Position numbers and translations under genes: made by a program. Shown piece after piece: positions 1-10,278 of a stretch of DNA of 64,000 bases. The notes below the pieces were generated by a model that worked only from the letters and a program-made list of their open reading frames with translations, had not been told where the DNA came from and made no database searches. Source of the stretch: Frondihabitans sucicola (GTDB lineage Bacteria; Actinomycetota; Actinomycetes; Actinomycetales; Microbacteriaceae); assembly GCF_030296615.1 (NCBI RefSeq), contig NZ_AP027732.1:2418001-2482000 (forward strand). The letters are read 5' to 3'. How positions within the stretch are numbered: the stretch's first letter is position 1; every line of letters begins with the position of its first letter.

Positions 1-1
1 C

Positions 2-619
2 GCGATCTACCTCAACTACTCGACGGCCTGGTTCGCGTACCACCGAGCCGAGGTGCGCGCAGGGCAGACGGTGCTGGTCCACGGCGCCGCGGGCGGCGTG
101 GGCACGGCCGCCCTCGACCTCGCCGCGTCCTTCGGCGCGCGCGCCATCGCCGTCGTCTCCACGGAGGCGAAGGCCGAGGTCGCCCGTCGCGCGGGTGCCT
201 GGGCCGTCGTCGCGAGCGGCGGCGACTGGCTCGCGGAGGTCCGGGAGCTCACCGAGGGGCGCGGCGTCGACGTCGTCTTCGACCCGGTCGGGGGCGACCG
301 GTTCACCGACTCGCTCCGCTCGCTTCGGACCGGAGGCACCCTGGTCGTCATCGGTTTCGTCGGCGGCTCGATCCCGACGGTCAAGGTCAACCGCCTGCTG
401 CTGCGCAATCTGCGAATCACCGGCATCTCGATGGACACGATGGACGACGAGTATCCCGGAACGCTCCGGATGGTCCGCGACGCCGTCCAAGACCTCCTCG
501 CGGCCGGCCGGATCCACCCTCTCGTCGGGGCCACGTATCCGATGGCGCACACCCAGGAGGCGCTGCAGGCGCTGGAGGAGCGCTCGACGATCGGCAAGGT
601 CGTGGTCGACGTTCCCTGA
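2..619 (+). CDS. NADPH:quinone oxidoreductase, MDR/zeta-crystallin family (5' partial)
   Basis: This is the C-terminal 205 residues of a medium-chain dehydrogenase/reductase without zinc motifs. The open frame runs in from the window edge, so the true start lies upstream. The Rossmann nucleotide-binding loop is visible as HGAAGGVGTAALDLA, followed by the family's DVVFDPVGGD strand and the GGTLVVIGFVGG segment. Family members reduce quinones or enones with NADPH in the cytoplasm; the substrate here cannot be told. The C-terminus (TIGKVVVDVP) is the normal family end. About 100 bp separate it from the next gene, so an operon link is unlikely. Confidence 0.85.
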   Translation, partial: AIYLNYSTAWFAYHRAEVRAGQTVLVHGAAGGVGTAALDLAASFGARAIAVVSTEAKAEVARRAGAWAVVASGGDWLAEVRELTEGRGVDVVFDPVGGDRFTDSLRSLRTGGTLVVIGFVGGSIPTVKVNRLLLRNLRITGISMDTMDDEYPGTLRMVRDAVQDLLAAGRIHPLVGATYPMAHTQEALQALEERSTIGKVVVDVP

Positions 620-720
620 GGTATGGCAGGCGCTCACGAGCGAGCCGCGGTCGGCCGTGGGTGACCTCGGGCGCGGCGTGTGCCTGTCTGACCGGGCGCC
701 TCGGTCGCCTACTCTGAAGT

Positions 721-2198
721 GTGGCTGACGCAGGAGACCAGACGATCGACAGCGGCGCTGCGGCGCCCGCGCACAGCCCCTACGCGCCGAGACACGCCAG
801 GCGTCGACGGAAGCGCGTCCTGCCCTGGGTGGCCTTCGGGGTCGTCGCGATCCTGCTGATCGGTGGAGGCTACGGCTTCTACAACTATCAGCGCTTCGTC
901 GGCGGGGTCACCAAGGTCGACGCGATTCCGGGCACTTCGGGTTCGGCCGCGCCGGCCGACGTCGACGGCAAGGCGCAGAACATCCTGCTCGTCGGCGACG
1001 ACCACCGGCCCGCCGGCGTCACCGCGGAGCAGATGGCCGAGCTCGGCACCACCGACGACGGCGGCAGCCAGAACACCGACACGATGATCGTCATGCACAT
1101 CGCCGGCGACGGGAAGACAGCGACGCTGATCTCGTTCCCGCGCGACTCGTACGTTCCCATCCCCGGGCACGGAAGCGACAAGCTCAACGCCGCGTTCTCT
1201 CTCGGCTCCGCGAACGGCGGGGGCGACGCCGGTGGGGCGCGCCTCCTGATCCAGACGATCCAGAACCTCTCCGGCCTCACGATCGACCACTACGTGCGCA
1301 TCTCGCTGCTCGGCTTCTATCAGCTCGTCAAGGCGCTCGGCCCCGTGAACGTCTGCTTGAACAACGCGGTACAGGATCGCTTCTCGGGTATCGACCTGCC
1401 GGCCGGCCCGTCGACCCTCGACGCCAAGCAGGCCCTCGCCTTCGTGCGGCAGCGCCACGGACTTCCGCGCGGCGATCTCGATCGCCAGGTGCGGCAGCAG
1501 TACTTCCTGACGACCGAGGCGCGGCAGATCGTCTCCGCCGGCACACTCCTCAACCCGGTGAAGCTCGGGAACGTCATCAAGGCCGTGTCGAACTCGATGC
1601 AGGCCGACTCGGGGCTCAACTTCCTCACGCTGGCCAACCAGCTCAAGAACCTCCGACCCGACGAGATCAAGTCCGCCACGATTCCGGTGACGGGCACGCC
1701 GACGATCACGGTCAACGGAGCACCCCTGTCGATCGTGTCGGTCGACACGGTCGGCATGCCCGCGTTCATCCAGGGCCTGGTCGGGCCCCCGCAGGCCTAC
1801 CTCGACGCCAAGGCCGCTCAGCCGGCGGCGACGACTGTCACCGTGGTCAACGGCAGCGGTGTCCAGGGGCTGCCGAGGCGGCGACCACGGCGCTGGCCGG
1901 CCTCGGCTTCACCACGGGCCCCGCAGGATCCACGGTCCAGACGACGCAGACGCTGGTCGAGTACCCCGCGGGTCAGGAAGCCGGCGCGAAAGCCGTCGCA
2001 GCCCGCGTGCCCGGGGCCACGGCGGTGCGGACCGGCTCGGTGAGCGGCATCACCGTCGTGCTCGGCACCGACGGTCGCCACGTGGCGACGCCGTCGACCG
2101 CGCCTGCCACCACGACTCCGCCGGCCGCTGGCGCCCGACGCCGACCCCGACGTCGTCGACCGGGGCCGACGTGCACAGCTACACGAAGTCGTCCTGCA

Positions 2199-2206
<8 letters not shown>
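721..2206 (+). CDS. LCP (LytR-CpsA-Psr) family cell-wall glycopolymer ligase with LytR_C domain, two frameshifts
   Basis: LCP proteins transfer lipid-linked glycopolymers onto peptidoglycan outside the membrane. The protein has a basic cytoplasmic N-terminus, one membrane helix (about residues 36-55, PWVAFGVVAILLIGGGYGF), the LCP domain (about 80-300, with LISFPRDSYVPIPG, the DHYVRI strand and FVRQRHGLPRGDLDRQ), then a LytR_C domain beginning VTVVNGSGVQG. Two missing bases break the frame, near 1871 (a G) and near 2131 (a C). Restoring both gives one 495-residue protein ending SSCIN, so I give the full span. The GTG start has no clear Shine-Dalgarno and may be leaderless. Its 3' end overlaps the convergent acyl-CoA synthetase by 8 bp. 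Confidence 0.85.
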
Positions 2207-3902
<1,696 letters not shown>

Positions 3903-4005
3903 GTTTCTCCTTCTCGAGGTCTTGGAGGAGAAGGTCGGGCGCCACATCACTATGGTGAACGGGCTGTGAGCCCGGCACATCTTCGCTGAGTGTTAAATTA
4001 CCAGC

Positions 4006-4917
4006 GTGTCGTCATCTCCGCGTCAAGACCCGTACTCCTCTTCGTTGCTCGCTGGATCCCGGGTGCTCATCACGGGCGGCGGCTCCGGCCTGGGGCTGGC
4101 GATCGCGGGTTCGATCGTGGCCCACGGTGGGTCGGTGCTGCTCTGGGGCCGTCGCCCGGCGGTGCTGGCCGAGGCGGTGTCGGGGTTGGAAGCCGTCCGC
4201 GCCGGGAGCGCCGCGTCCGACGTGGTCGACGTCCGCGACGCGGAGGCGGTCGAGCACGCCGTCTCGCGCGCCTTCGACTCCGCACCCGTGACCGGCTTGG
4301 TCAACGGCGCCGCCGCCAACTTCATCGCCCCGACCGAGTCGTTGAGTTCGCGAGCGTTCCAGGCCGTCACCTCCACCGTCATGAACGGCTCGTTCTTCAC
4401 CACGCACGCCCTCGCGAAGCGCTGGATCGCCTCCGGCTCGGGCGGTTCGGTCGTCTCCCTGCTCACGACGTGGGTCGACACCGGTTCGGCGTTCGTCGTC
4501 CCCTCGGCCATGGCGAAAGCCGCGGTGAATGCCATGACGATGTCGCTGGCCGTCGAGTGGGCCCGCTTCGGCATCCGTCTGAACGCCGTCGCGTCCGGCC
4601 CCATCCCGACCGATTTCGCCTGGGACGTCCTCGACCCCGGATCGTCCGACGTCGTCGGTGCGACGGACGTCCGCGGCATCCCGGCCGGAAGGCACGGAAC
4701 CCCCGTCGAGCTGGCGAACCTGGCGATGTTCCTCCTCTCTGACGCCTGCGACTTCCTCACCGGCGAGACCGTCGCCATGGACGGCGGACAGCGCCTGGCC
4801 GGCCCCGGCACGTTCGCCGGTCTGACCGCCCTCGCCCCCGACGACTGGTCCGCGATCCGCGCGCGTGCCAAGGCCGCCGCCGCCGCCACCAAGGCCGCCC
4901 AAACCCCATCCCCCTGA
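4006..4917 (+). CDS. SDR oxidoreductase resembling 2,4-dienoyl-CoA reductase
   Basis: A 303-residue short-chain dehydrogenase with the nucleotide motif TGGGSGLG at residues 24-31 and a C-terminal DGGQ segment. The active-site region reads FVVPSAMAKAAVNAM, so the usual Tyr of YxxxK is absent while the Lys is kept. Mitochondrial-type 2,4-dienoyl-CoA reductases (FVVPSASAKAG in animals) show the same pattern, and AANFIAPTE plus EWARFGIRLN also match that group. The inferred role is NADPH-dependent reduction of unsaturated acyl-CoA during beta-oxidation. The start is GTG, divergent from the acyl-CoA synthetase. A generic SDR with another substrate remains possible. Confidence 0.8.
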   Translation: MSSSPRQDPYSSSLLAGSRVLITGGGSGLGLAIAGSIVAHGGSVLLWGRRPAVLAEAVSGLEAVRAGSAASDVVDVRDAEAVEHAVSRAFDSAPVTGLVNGAAANFIAPTESLSSRAFQAVTSTVMNGSFFTTHALAKRWIASGSGGSVVSLLTTWVDTGSAFVVPSAMAKAAVNAMTMSLAVEWARFGIRLNAVASGPIPTDFAWDVLDPGSSDVVGATDVRGIPAGRHGTPVELANLAMFLLSDACDFLTGETVAMDGGQRLAGPGTFAGLTALAPDDWSAIRARAKAAAAATKAAQTPSP

Positions 4918-4970
4918 CCCCGTCCCCCTGACCCCGTCCCGCCCCGGGGGAGAACCTCCTCTCCCAACAC

Positions 4971-5230
4971 GTTTTCCCTCTCGGTGAATTCACTCCAGGG
5001 CGAAACCAGACCCGTCTCGGCCCGCGATTTGCCTCCCGCGTGAATTCACCGGCAGGCAAAACGAGCCCCGTCTCGAGCCGGCGGTTTCCCTGGCGGTGAA
5101 TTCCCTTCGGGGCGAAGTGAGACGAGCTGGGTGCCCTGGTTTCGCTCGGGGGTGAATTCACGCCGGGGCGAAACTAGGCACGTTCGGAGGTGGGGGTTTC
5201 CCCCTGGGTGAATTCACTCGGAGGGAAAGC
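4971..5230. repeat. Tandem array of five palindromic repeats, exact 56-bp period
   Basis: Five copies of a palindrome with core GTGAATTCAC sit with their first base at 4984, 5040, 5096, 5152 and 5208, exactly 56 bp apart. Each copy is about 36 bp with outer arms GTTTCGC/GCGAAAC (4971-5006, 5026-5062, 5083-5119, 5139-5174, 5195-5230). The copies are degenerate: the third has GTGAATTCCC. The roughly 20-bp linkers are partly conserved (CCCGTCTCG in the first two). The right half of one copy can also pair with the left half of the next, giving 20-bp-arm stem-loops. No gene lies here. Function is unknown. Confidence 0.85.
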
Positions 5231-5324
5231 CTGTGCGGGGAGGAGGTGCTTCTGCCGGCGGAGTCGCAATCGGAGCCGGAACCGGAGCAGGGCGGGAGCA
5301 GGCGCGCGATGAGGGCATGGCCGG

Positions 5325-5475
5325 GCGGGAGCAGGGGGAGGGCGGGAACGAGGGGAGGACGGGAGCAGGGGGAGGGGCGGGAGCAGGGGGAGGGGCGTGA
5401 ACGAGCGGAGGGACGGGAACGAGGGGAGGGGCGGGAGCAGGGGGAGGAGAGGGGCGGGATCGGGGGCGGGGGCGG
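5325..5475. repeat. Purine-rich 17-18 bp tandem repeat, C-rich on the minus-strand transcript
   Basis: About seven degenerate copies of a unit like CGGGAGCAGGGGGAGG begin near 5325, 5343, 5360, 5378, 5396, 5414 and 5432, ending in runs of GGGGGCGGGGG. The plus strand is G-rich with quadruplex potential. On the minus strand, which is the transcript leaving the kinase gene that ends at 5478, the same DNA is C-rich and G-poor, as expected of a Rho-utilisation region. That role is inference. Together with the palindrome array it fills the 560-bp gene-free gap. Confidence 0.6.
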
Positions 5476-5477
5476 GG

Positions 5478-6489
5478 CTACAAGCCGGCGGAGCGACGCG
5501 CGGCGGCGAGGAATGCGGTGACGTGGGCGGGATCGGCGTAGTAGGGGTCGCCGTCGTCGGTCTCGAAGCGGCGGCGGCTGTACTCGTAGAGCACCGCGAG
5601 CTTCCAGTTGGCGAGGGCGATGTACCAGCCGGGGTCTCTCTGCGGGATGCCTCGGACCGAGAAATAGCGGGCGGACAGCTCGGCTGCCGAGGGGAAGCCG
5701 GGCGCCTGGGTGGCGCGACCCAGGGCTTGGACGGGAGTCAGGTCGCGACCAGGCTCGGCCCAGCTCGCGAGGAGGTAGCCGAGGTCGACGAGGGGGTCGC
5801 CGACGGTGGCGAGCTCCCAGTCCAGCACGGCGACCAGGCGCGGCTCGTCGGTGCCGAGCATCAGGTTGCCGAGGCGGTAGTCGCCGTGGACGATCGCGTG
5901 CGCGGACTCGGGCGGGGCGTGCTCGATCAGCCACGCGTCGACGTCGGCGAAGGCGGACGGCGGCACGCCGGACGGGTCGGCCACGAGTCGGGCGAGCCGG
6001 TTTCGCTGCCGGAGGTTGGCTCCTCCGGGCGACCGGGCACTCCCGTCGCCTGCCAGTCGATGCCGTGGAGCCCGGCGAGCCCGTCGACGACGGCGAAGCC
6101 GAGGTCGTGGCGCAACTCGGGCGTGCTCCAACCCGCCGGCAGCGTCTCGGTGACGACCTCGCCCCGTTCGAGCGACATGACGAAGAACGGTACGTCGAAC
6201 ACCTCGCCGGCCTCACCCGTCGCGAGGACGGCCGGGACGGGAACACCGCCCGCGCGCCCGACGGCGGCGAGCGTGGCGGCTTCCCGCAGGACGTCGTTGA
6301 CGCCCGGCGGCAGCGGCGGGGAGGGGGACGCCGGATCACGACGCTTCGCGCTCCGTCGCTCGCCCGGTACGTGAGGTTGGCATGACCGTCGCCGATCCTG
6401 GTCAGGGTGACGGACGGCCCGGTCAAGCTGCGGGCCGCGAGGAACGTCCCGAGCGCTGCGACCTCCCCGTCGTCGGGAGTGGGATTCAC
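5478..6489 (-). CDS. Phosphotransferase, APH/ACAD10-LvaA type (two frameshifts)
   Basis: A cytoplasmic kinase-fold protein of about 337 residues once two missing bases are restored (a C in the run near 6327, a G near 6029). The N-terminal lobe carries ALGTFLAARSLTG and IGDGHANLTYRASD. The catalytic motifs are VHGDYRLGNLML (HGDxxxxN) and VLDWELATVGDPLVDLGYL, which is the signature of the APH domain of ACAD10/11, FadE36 and LvaA rather than of drug-modifying enzymes. Those proteins phosphorylate hydroxyacyl-CoA. The GTG start at 6489 overlaps the stop of the crotonase gene (GTGA), so it is the last gene of a translationally coupled operon. Confidence 0.82.
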
Positions 6490-7211
6490 GAGCGGTCGGC
6501 CAGTCGCGAGCGGAGCGCCACCTCGAACGACGCCGTCTCGCCGGCCGAGGTGAGGGTGCGCTTGCCGATGCGATCGTCTCGAGCGGGGTCGGCGAGATCC
6601 TGCGCCAGTTCGATCGCCGTGGAGAGCAGGATGCCGGGCTCGAGCACGCGATCGGCCAGCCCGATGCGCAGTGCCTCGTCTGCCGACACCGAGCGCCCGG
6701 TGAACGACAGCTCGGCGGCCAGTCCTGGTCCGACCAGCCGCGAGAGCATCCACGAGGTGCCGAGCTCTCCGACGGAGAAGCCGACGCGGGCGAAGGCGGC
6801 GCTGAAGCTCGCCGTGTCGGCGACGAGGCGGAAGTCGGCCGCGAGCGCGAGCGAGAGGCCGCCGCCCGCCGCTGCGCCGTTGACGGCGGCGACGACCGGG
6901 ATCGGCAGGGCGTGGAAAGCCGCCACCGCCCCCGAGGCCGTGTCTTCGATGTCGAGGAACTCCTGCACGGTGGTCTGGAGCAGGCCCGGCAGCTCGGCGA
7001 GATCGTAGCCCGCCGAGAAGGCACGGTCGCCAGCGCCGGTGAGGACGAGCGCGCGGCTCCCGTCGCGGGCGACGACCCGGGCAGCCTCGCCGAGGGCACG
7101 GAAGGTCTCGTGCGTGACGGCGTTCATTCGCTCCGGCCGGTCGAGCGTGAGCACGCTGACGTCGCCCTCGTGCCGGTCGAGCCGCAGCCCGTTCCATGAC
7201 GGGGTGCTCAT
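6486..7211 (-). CDS. Enoyl-CoA hydratase/isomerase (crotonase family) 1
   Basis: A complete 241-residue crotonase. The family features are LTLDRPERMNAVTHE near the N-terminus, the oxyanion-hole segments DRAFSAGYDL and AAVNGAAAGGGLSLALAAD, then FTGRSVSADEALRIGLADRV. Members hydrate or isomerise enoyl-CoA thioesters in the cytoplasm. It overlaps the upstream crotonase by ATGA and the downstream kinase by GTGA, making it the third gene of a four-gene operon. It is clearly related to the preceding crotonase (shared AAVNG.AAGGGLSLALAAD and GASW/GTSW regions), so the pair probably arose by duplication. The substrate is not predictable. Confidence 0.92.
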   Translation of the reverse strand: MSTPSWNGLRLDRHEGDVSVLTLDRPERMNAVTHETFRALGEAARVVARDGSRALVLTGAGDRAFSAGYDLAELPGLLQTTVQEFLDIEDTASGAVAAFHALPIPVVAAVNGAAAGGGLSLALAADFRLVADTASFSAAFARVGFSVGELGTSWMLSRLVGPGLAAELSFTGRSVSADEALRIGLADRVLEPGILLSTAIELAQDLADPARDDRIGKRTLTSAGETASFEVALRSRLADRS

Positions 7212-7998
7212 CGGTTCGTGAAGCGCGCCGGCCGCTTCTCGACGAACGCGGCGAGGGCTTCCGCCATGTCCTCCGTGCGGGTGAGCAGCGTCTGGCCGCG
7301 ATTCTCGAGTTCGAGCGCGGCCTGGTACGACGGCACCTCGAGGTTGGCCTGGAGCGCGCGCTTGGAGAGCCGGACGCCGGCCGGGGAGTTGCGGGTGATC
7401 TGCTCGGCCAGGGCGACGGCCTCGCCGAGGAGCTCGTCCGCCCCGACCACGCGGTTGACCAGGCGCATCGACAGAGCCTCGTCGGCGCGGATGGTGCGGC
7501 CGGTGAGCGCGATGTCGGCGGCGTGCGCCGGACCGACGAGGCGCGGTAAGAGCCAGGAGGCTCCCAGATCGCCGGCCGACAGCCCGATCTTCGAGAAGGA
7601 GGCGACGAAGCTCGCGTTCTCGGACGCGAGCCGGATGTCGGCGGCCAGAGCAAGCGACAGTCCACCCCCGGCTGCGGGGCCGTTGACGGCGGCGATGACG
7701 GGGATCCGGATGTTGCGGACCGCCTGCAGGGCGTCGGCTGCGCGCTCCTGCAGGTCGAGCATCTGCTTCGGGGTGAGCGAGGTCAGATCTCCGGCGAGGT
7801 CGAGATCGTAACCGGAGCAGAACCCCGGCCCGCGCCGGTCAGGATCACGACTCGCGCGGTGTCGTCTCGGGCGAGGTCGCGGCCCAGGTGCTCCAGGTCG
7901 TCGAACATCTGAGCCGTCATGGCGTTGAGCCGATTCGGGCGATCGAGGACGACCAGATCGACGCCGTCGGTCGGCCTCGAGACGGCGATGTCGCTCAT
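7208..7998 (-). CDS. Enoyl-CoA hydratase/isomerase (crotonase family) 2, frameshifted
   Basis: A crotonase of about 263 residues, read in two frames. The N-terminal part (starting MSDIAVSRPTDGVDL, with VLDRPNRLNAMT) runs to ILTGAGRG. The rest (FCSGYDLDLAGDL, AAVNGPAAGGGLSLAL, LTGRTIRADEALSMRLVN) is in the next frame. A single missing G in the GGGG run near 7833 explains the break. The start overlaps the stop of the KAS III gene (ATGA) and its own stop overlaps the next crotonase (ATGA), so it sits second in the operon. With its paralogue it would handle enoyl-CoA intermediates. Confidence 0.88.
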
Positions 7999-9101
7999 TC
8001 CGCGGCCTCGTCGGTCGTCGCACCCGCCGCAGCCGCCGCAGCCGCCACGTCGGCCGCGGTGAGGGTCTGCTCGGCGCCGACGGCGTCCGGCAGCAGCACT
8101 ACCTGAGCGGCGTAGGCGAGACCGGCCCCGAAGCCGAACTGGAGGGCGATCTGCCCGCCGTGCGCGCGACCCTCGCGGAGCAGCCGCTCCGTGGCGAGCG
8201 GAACGGAGGCACCGGACGTGTTGCCGGTGTCGACGATGTCGGTGGCGATCACCACGTCGTCGCGGAGCCCGAGCTTCTGGGCCATCCCGTCGACGATGCG
8301 GAGATTCGCCTGGTGCGGGATGAAGACGTCGATGTCTTCCGGACGCAGCCCCGCCGCCTCGATCGCCCGAGCGGCCATCTTCGGCATCTCCGTGACAGCC
8401 CAGCGGTACACGCTCGGCCCCTCCTGCCTCGCTGTCGGCCAGTCGATCTTCTCGTCGGGGGAGGCGTTCTTGTAGTCGAGCCAGGTGTGCGTCATCGTGA
8501 TCGCGTCCGAGTGCGAACCGTCCGAGCCCCAGATGGTGGGGCCGATGCCCGGGACGTCGGAGGGGCCGACCAGCGCGGCTCCGGCGCCGTCGCCGATGAT
8601 GAACGAGATCGACCGGTCGGTGGGGTCGGCGTAGTCGGAGAGTTTCTCCGCGCCGATCACCAGGACGTACTTCGCGAGGCCCGAACGGATCATCCCGTCG
8701 GCCTGGCCGATCCCGTAGCAGTAGCCCGCGCATCCGGCATTGACGTCGTAGGCCGCCGCACTCGGTGAGGCGCCGATGCGGTTCGCGACGATCGGGGCCA
8801 TGCCCGGAGTGGGCTGCATCCACGACACGGTCGAGATGATCACGACGTCGATGAGAGCAGGATCCACGCCCGCGGCCTCGACGGCGGAGCGCCCGGCGCC
8901 CTCCGCGAGATCCTGCACGAGCACGCCCTGGGAGGCACGGCGTCTGCTCACGATGCCCGTGCGTCGCTGGATCCACTCGTCGGACGAGTCGATCGGCCCG
9001 ACGAGATCGTCGTTGGGGACGACGTACTCGCCCCGCACGCCGCCGACGGCGAGGATTCGGGAGAAGGTGGACGGTTCAGCACTCCGCAGGGTCGGGGACA
9101 C
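7995..9101 (-). CDS. 3-oxoacyl-ACP synthase III family protein (KAS III/FabH-like)
   Basis: A thiolase-fold condensing enzyme of 368 residues. The catalytic Cys lies in DVNAGCAGYCYG, the His in FIPHQANLRI and the Asn in DTGNTSGASVPLA, so the full Cys-His-Asn triad is present. SSDEWIQRRTGI is the classic FabH N-terminal motif. I chose the GTG at 9101, which follows AAGGAG, over upstream in-frame starts. The C-terminus ends in an Ala/Thr-rich tail. It is the first gene of the operon with two crotonases and a kinase, far from any fatty-acid synthesis locus. A secondary role in making or trimming a specialised acyl chain is more likely than housekeeping FabH. Confidence 0.9.
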   Translation of the reverse strand: MSPTLRSAEPSTFSRILAVGGVRGEYVVPNDDLVGPIDSSDEWIQRRTGIVSRRRASQGVLVQDLAEGAGRSAVEAAGVDPALIDVVIISTVSWMQPTPGMAPIVANRIGASPSAAAYDVNAGCAGYCYGIGQADGMIRSGLAKYVLVIGAEKLSDYADPTDRSISFIIGDGAGAALVGPSDVPGIGPTIWGSDGSHSDAITMTHTWLDYKNASPDEKIDWPTARQEGPSVYRWAVTEMPKMAARAIEAAGLRPEDIDVFIPHQANLRIVDGMAQKLGLRDDVVIATDIVDTGNTSGASVPLATERLLREGRAHGGQIALQFGFGAGLAYAAQVVLLPDAVGAEQTLTAADVAAAAAAAGATTDEAAE

Positions 9102-9253
9102 AGGGCTCCTTGTCGTTCGGGGCGCCGTGCTCGTGGCCGAAGCCCGACTGTCGAGCTTAGTCTCGCAGGGCTGACGACGCCGCCGACCCCGGCCCGATGC
9201 GCCGAGGGACGAGCTAGTCTTGTCCGGACAATAGGACACGTTAAGGGGAACGC

Positions 9254-10278
9254 ATGCGAATCGGCTTGGTGGGCTACGGCGTCGGAGGACGATACTTTCA
9301 CGCGCCCTTCATCCGGGCGGCCGAGGGCGTCGACCTGGTGGGGGTGGTCGCTCGATCGGCCGCCAAGAAGGCCGAAGTCGCAGCCGACCTCCCGGGCGTT
9401 CCGACCTACGACTCCCTGGCCGACCTGCTCGCTTCCGGCGGCGTCGACGCGGTCACCATCACGACGCCGCCCCAGACCCGGCGAGAGCTGGTTCTCGAAG
9501 CGCTGGCGGGCGGGGTCCACGTCGTGGCCGACAAGCCGTTCGCTCCGTCTGCAACCGCCGCTCAGGAGCTCGCCGACGCGGCCGACGCAGCCGGACTCGT
9601 CCTGAGCGTCTATCACAACCGTCGTTTCGACGCGGACATCCGCACCCTCGCCGCCGTCATCGCGAACGGCGAGCTCGGAGGGCTCTGGCGCGTCCACTCG
9701 CGCTTCGATCTCGACGACCCCGGCACCCTCGAAGCGGGTGAGACGGGCGGCATGCTCCGCGACATGGGCACGCACGTCGTCGACCAGATGATGTGGCTGC
9801 TCGGCGACGTCGCCGAGGTGAGCGCCGAGCTCGACTTCGTCGACCTGCCCGAGGGGCGCACCGATGCGAGTTTCGTCGTGACGCTGAAGCACACCTCGGG
9901 CGTCACGTCCTACGTGTCGTCGTCGAAGGTCAACCACCTGTCGGCCCGCACTCTGCGTGCCTACGGCGCCCTCGGGAGCTATGAGGCCTCGGGGACCGAC
10001 GTCCAGGCGCAGGCGATCTTCGCGGGGCGGCGGCCCATCGACGACCGCGCGGGCTGGGGCTACGACGACGAGGCGCACTGGGGCACGCTGGCGACGGGCA
10101 CAGGATCGCGGCGGGTCCCGTCCGAGAAGGGCGCCTACTTCGAGTTCTACGAGCGGTTCGCATCGGCCGTGGCCGGTGAGGGGCTCCCTCACCGGCCACC
10201 GCCGGCGTGAAGACGCTCGCGGTGCTCGATGCCGCCCGCCTCAGCGCGCTCGAGGGCGGCTGGCGCCGGCCCCGTTAG
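9254..10278 (+). CDS. Gfo/Idh/MocA family oxidoreductase, frameshifted near the 3' end
   Basis: An NAD(P)-dependent dehydrogenase of about 341 residues. The N-terminal Rossmann motif is GLVGYGVGGRYFHAP, followed by AVTITTPPQTR and VADKPFAPSA (the EKP-like catalytic region). GGMLRDMGTHVVDQMMWLLG is the family's substrate-domain helix. Near 10184 the frame breaks at a GGGG run. Adding one G continues into VKTLAVLDAARLSALEGG, ending at 10278, which is the expected family C-terminus, so the earlier stop at 10210 is an artefact. The end overlaps the convergent quinone reductase by 4 bp. The substrate is probably a sugar or cyclitol but cannot be assigned. Confidence 0.87.

Noticed and set aside
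4971..5230. CRISPR array
   Set aside because: The repeats are degenerate and fully palindromic, and the 20-bp linkers resemble one another instead of being unique spacers. No cas gene is in the window.
6000..6489. Aminoglycoside resistance for the APH-fold kinase
   Set aside because: The LDWELATVGDP motif and the crotonase operon point to the ACAD10/LvaA group, not to drug-modifying enzymes.
5158..7665. An 835-residue minus-strand open frame across the kinase and crotonases
   Set aside because: It is a mixed shadow that carries only the N-terminal piece of the frameshifted kinase; the rest is Arg/Pro/Ser low complexity.
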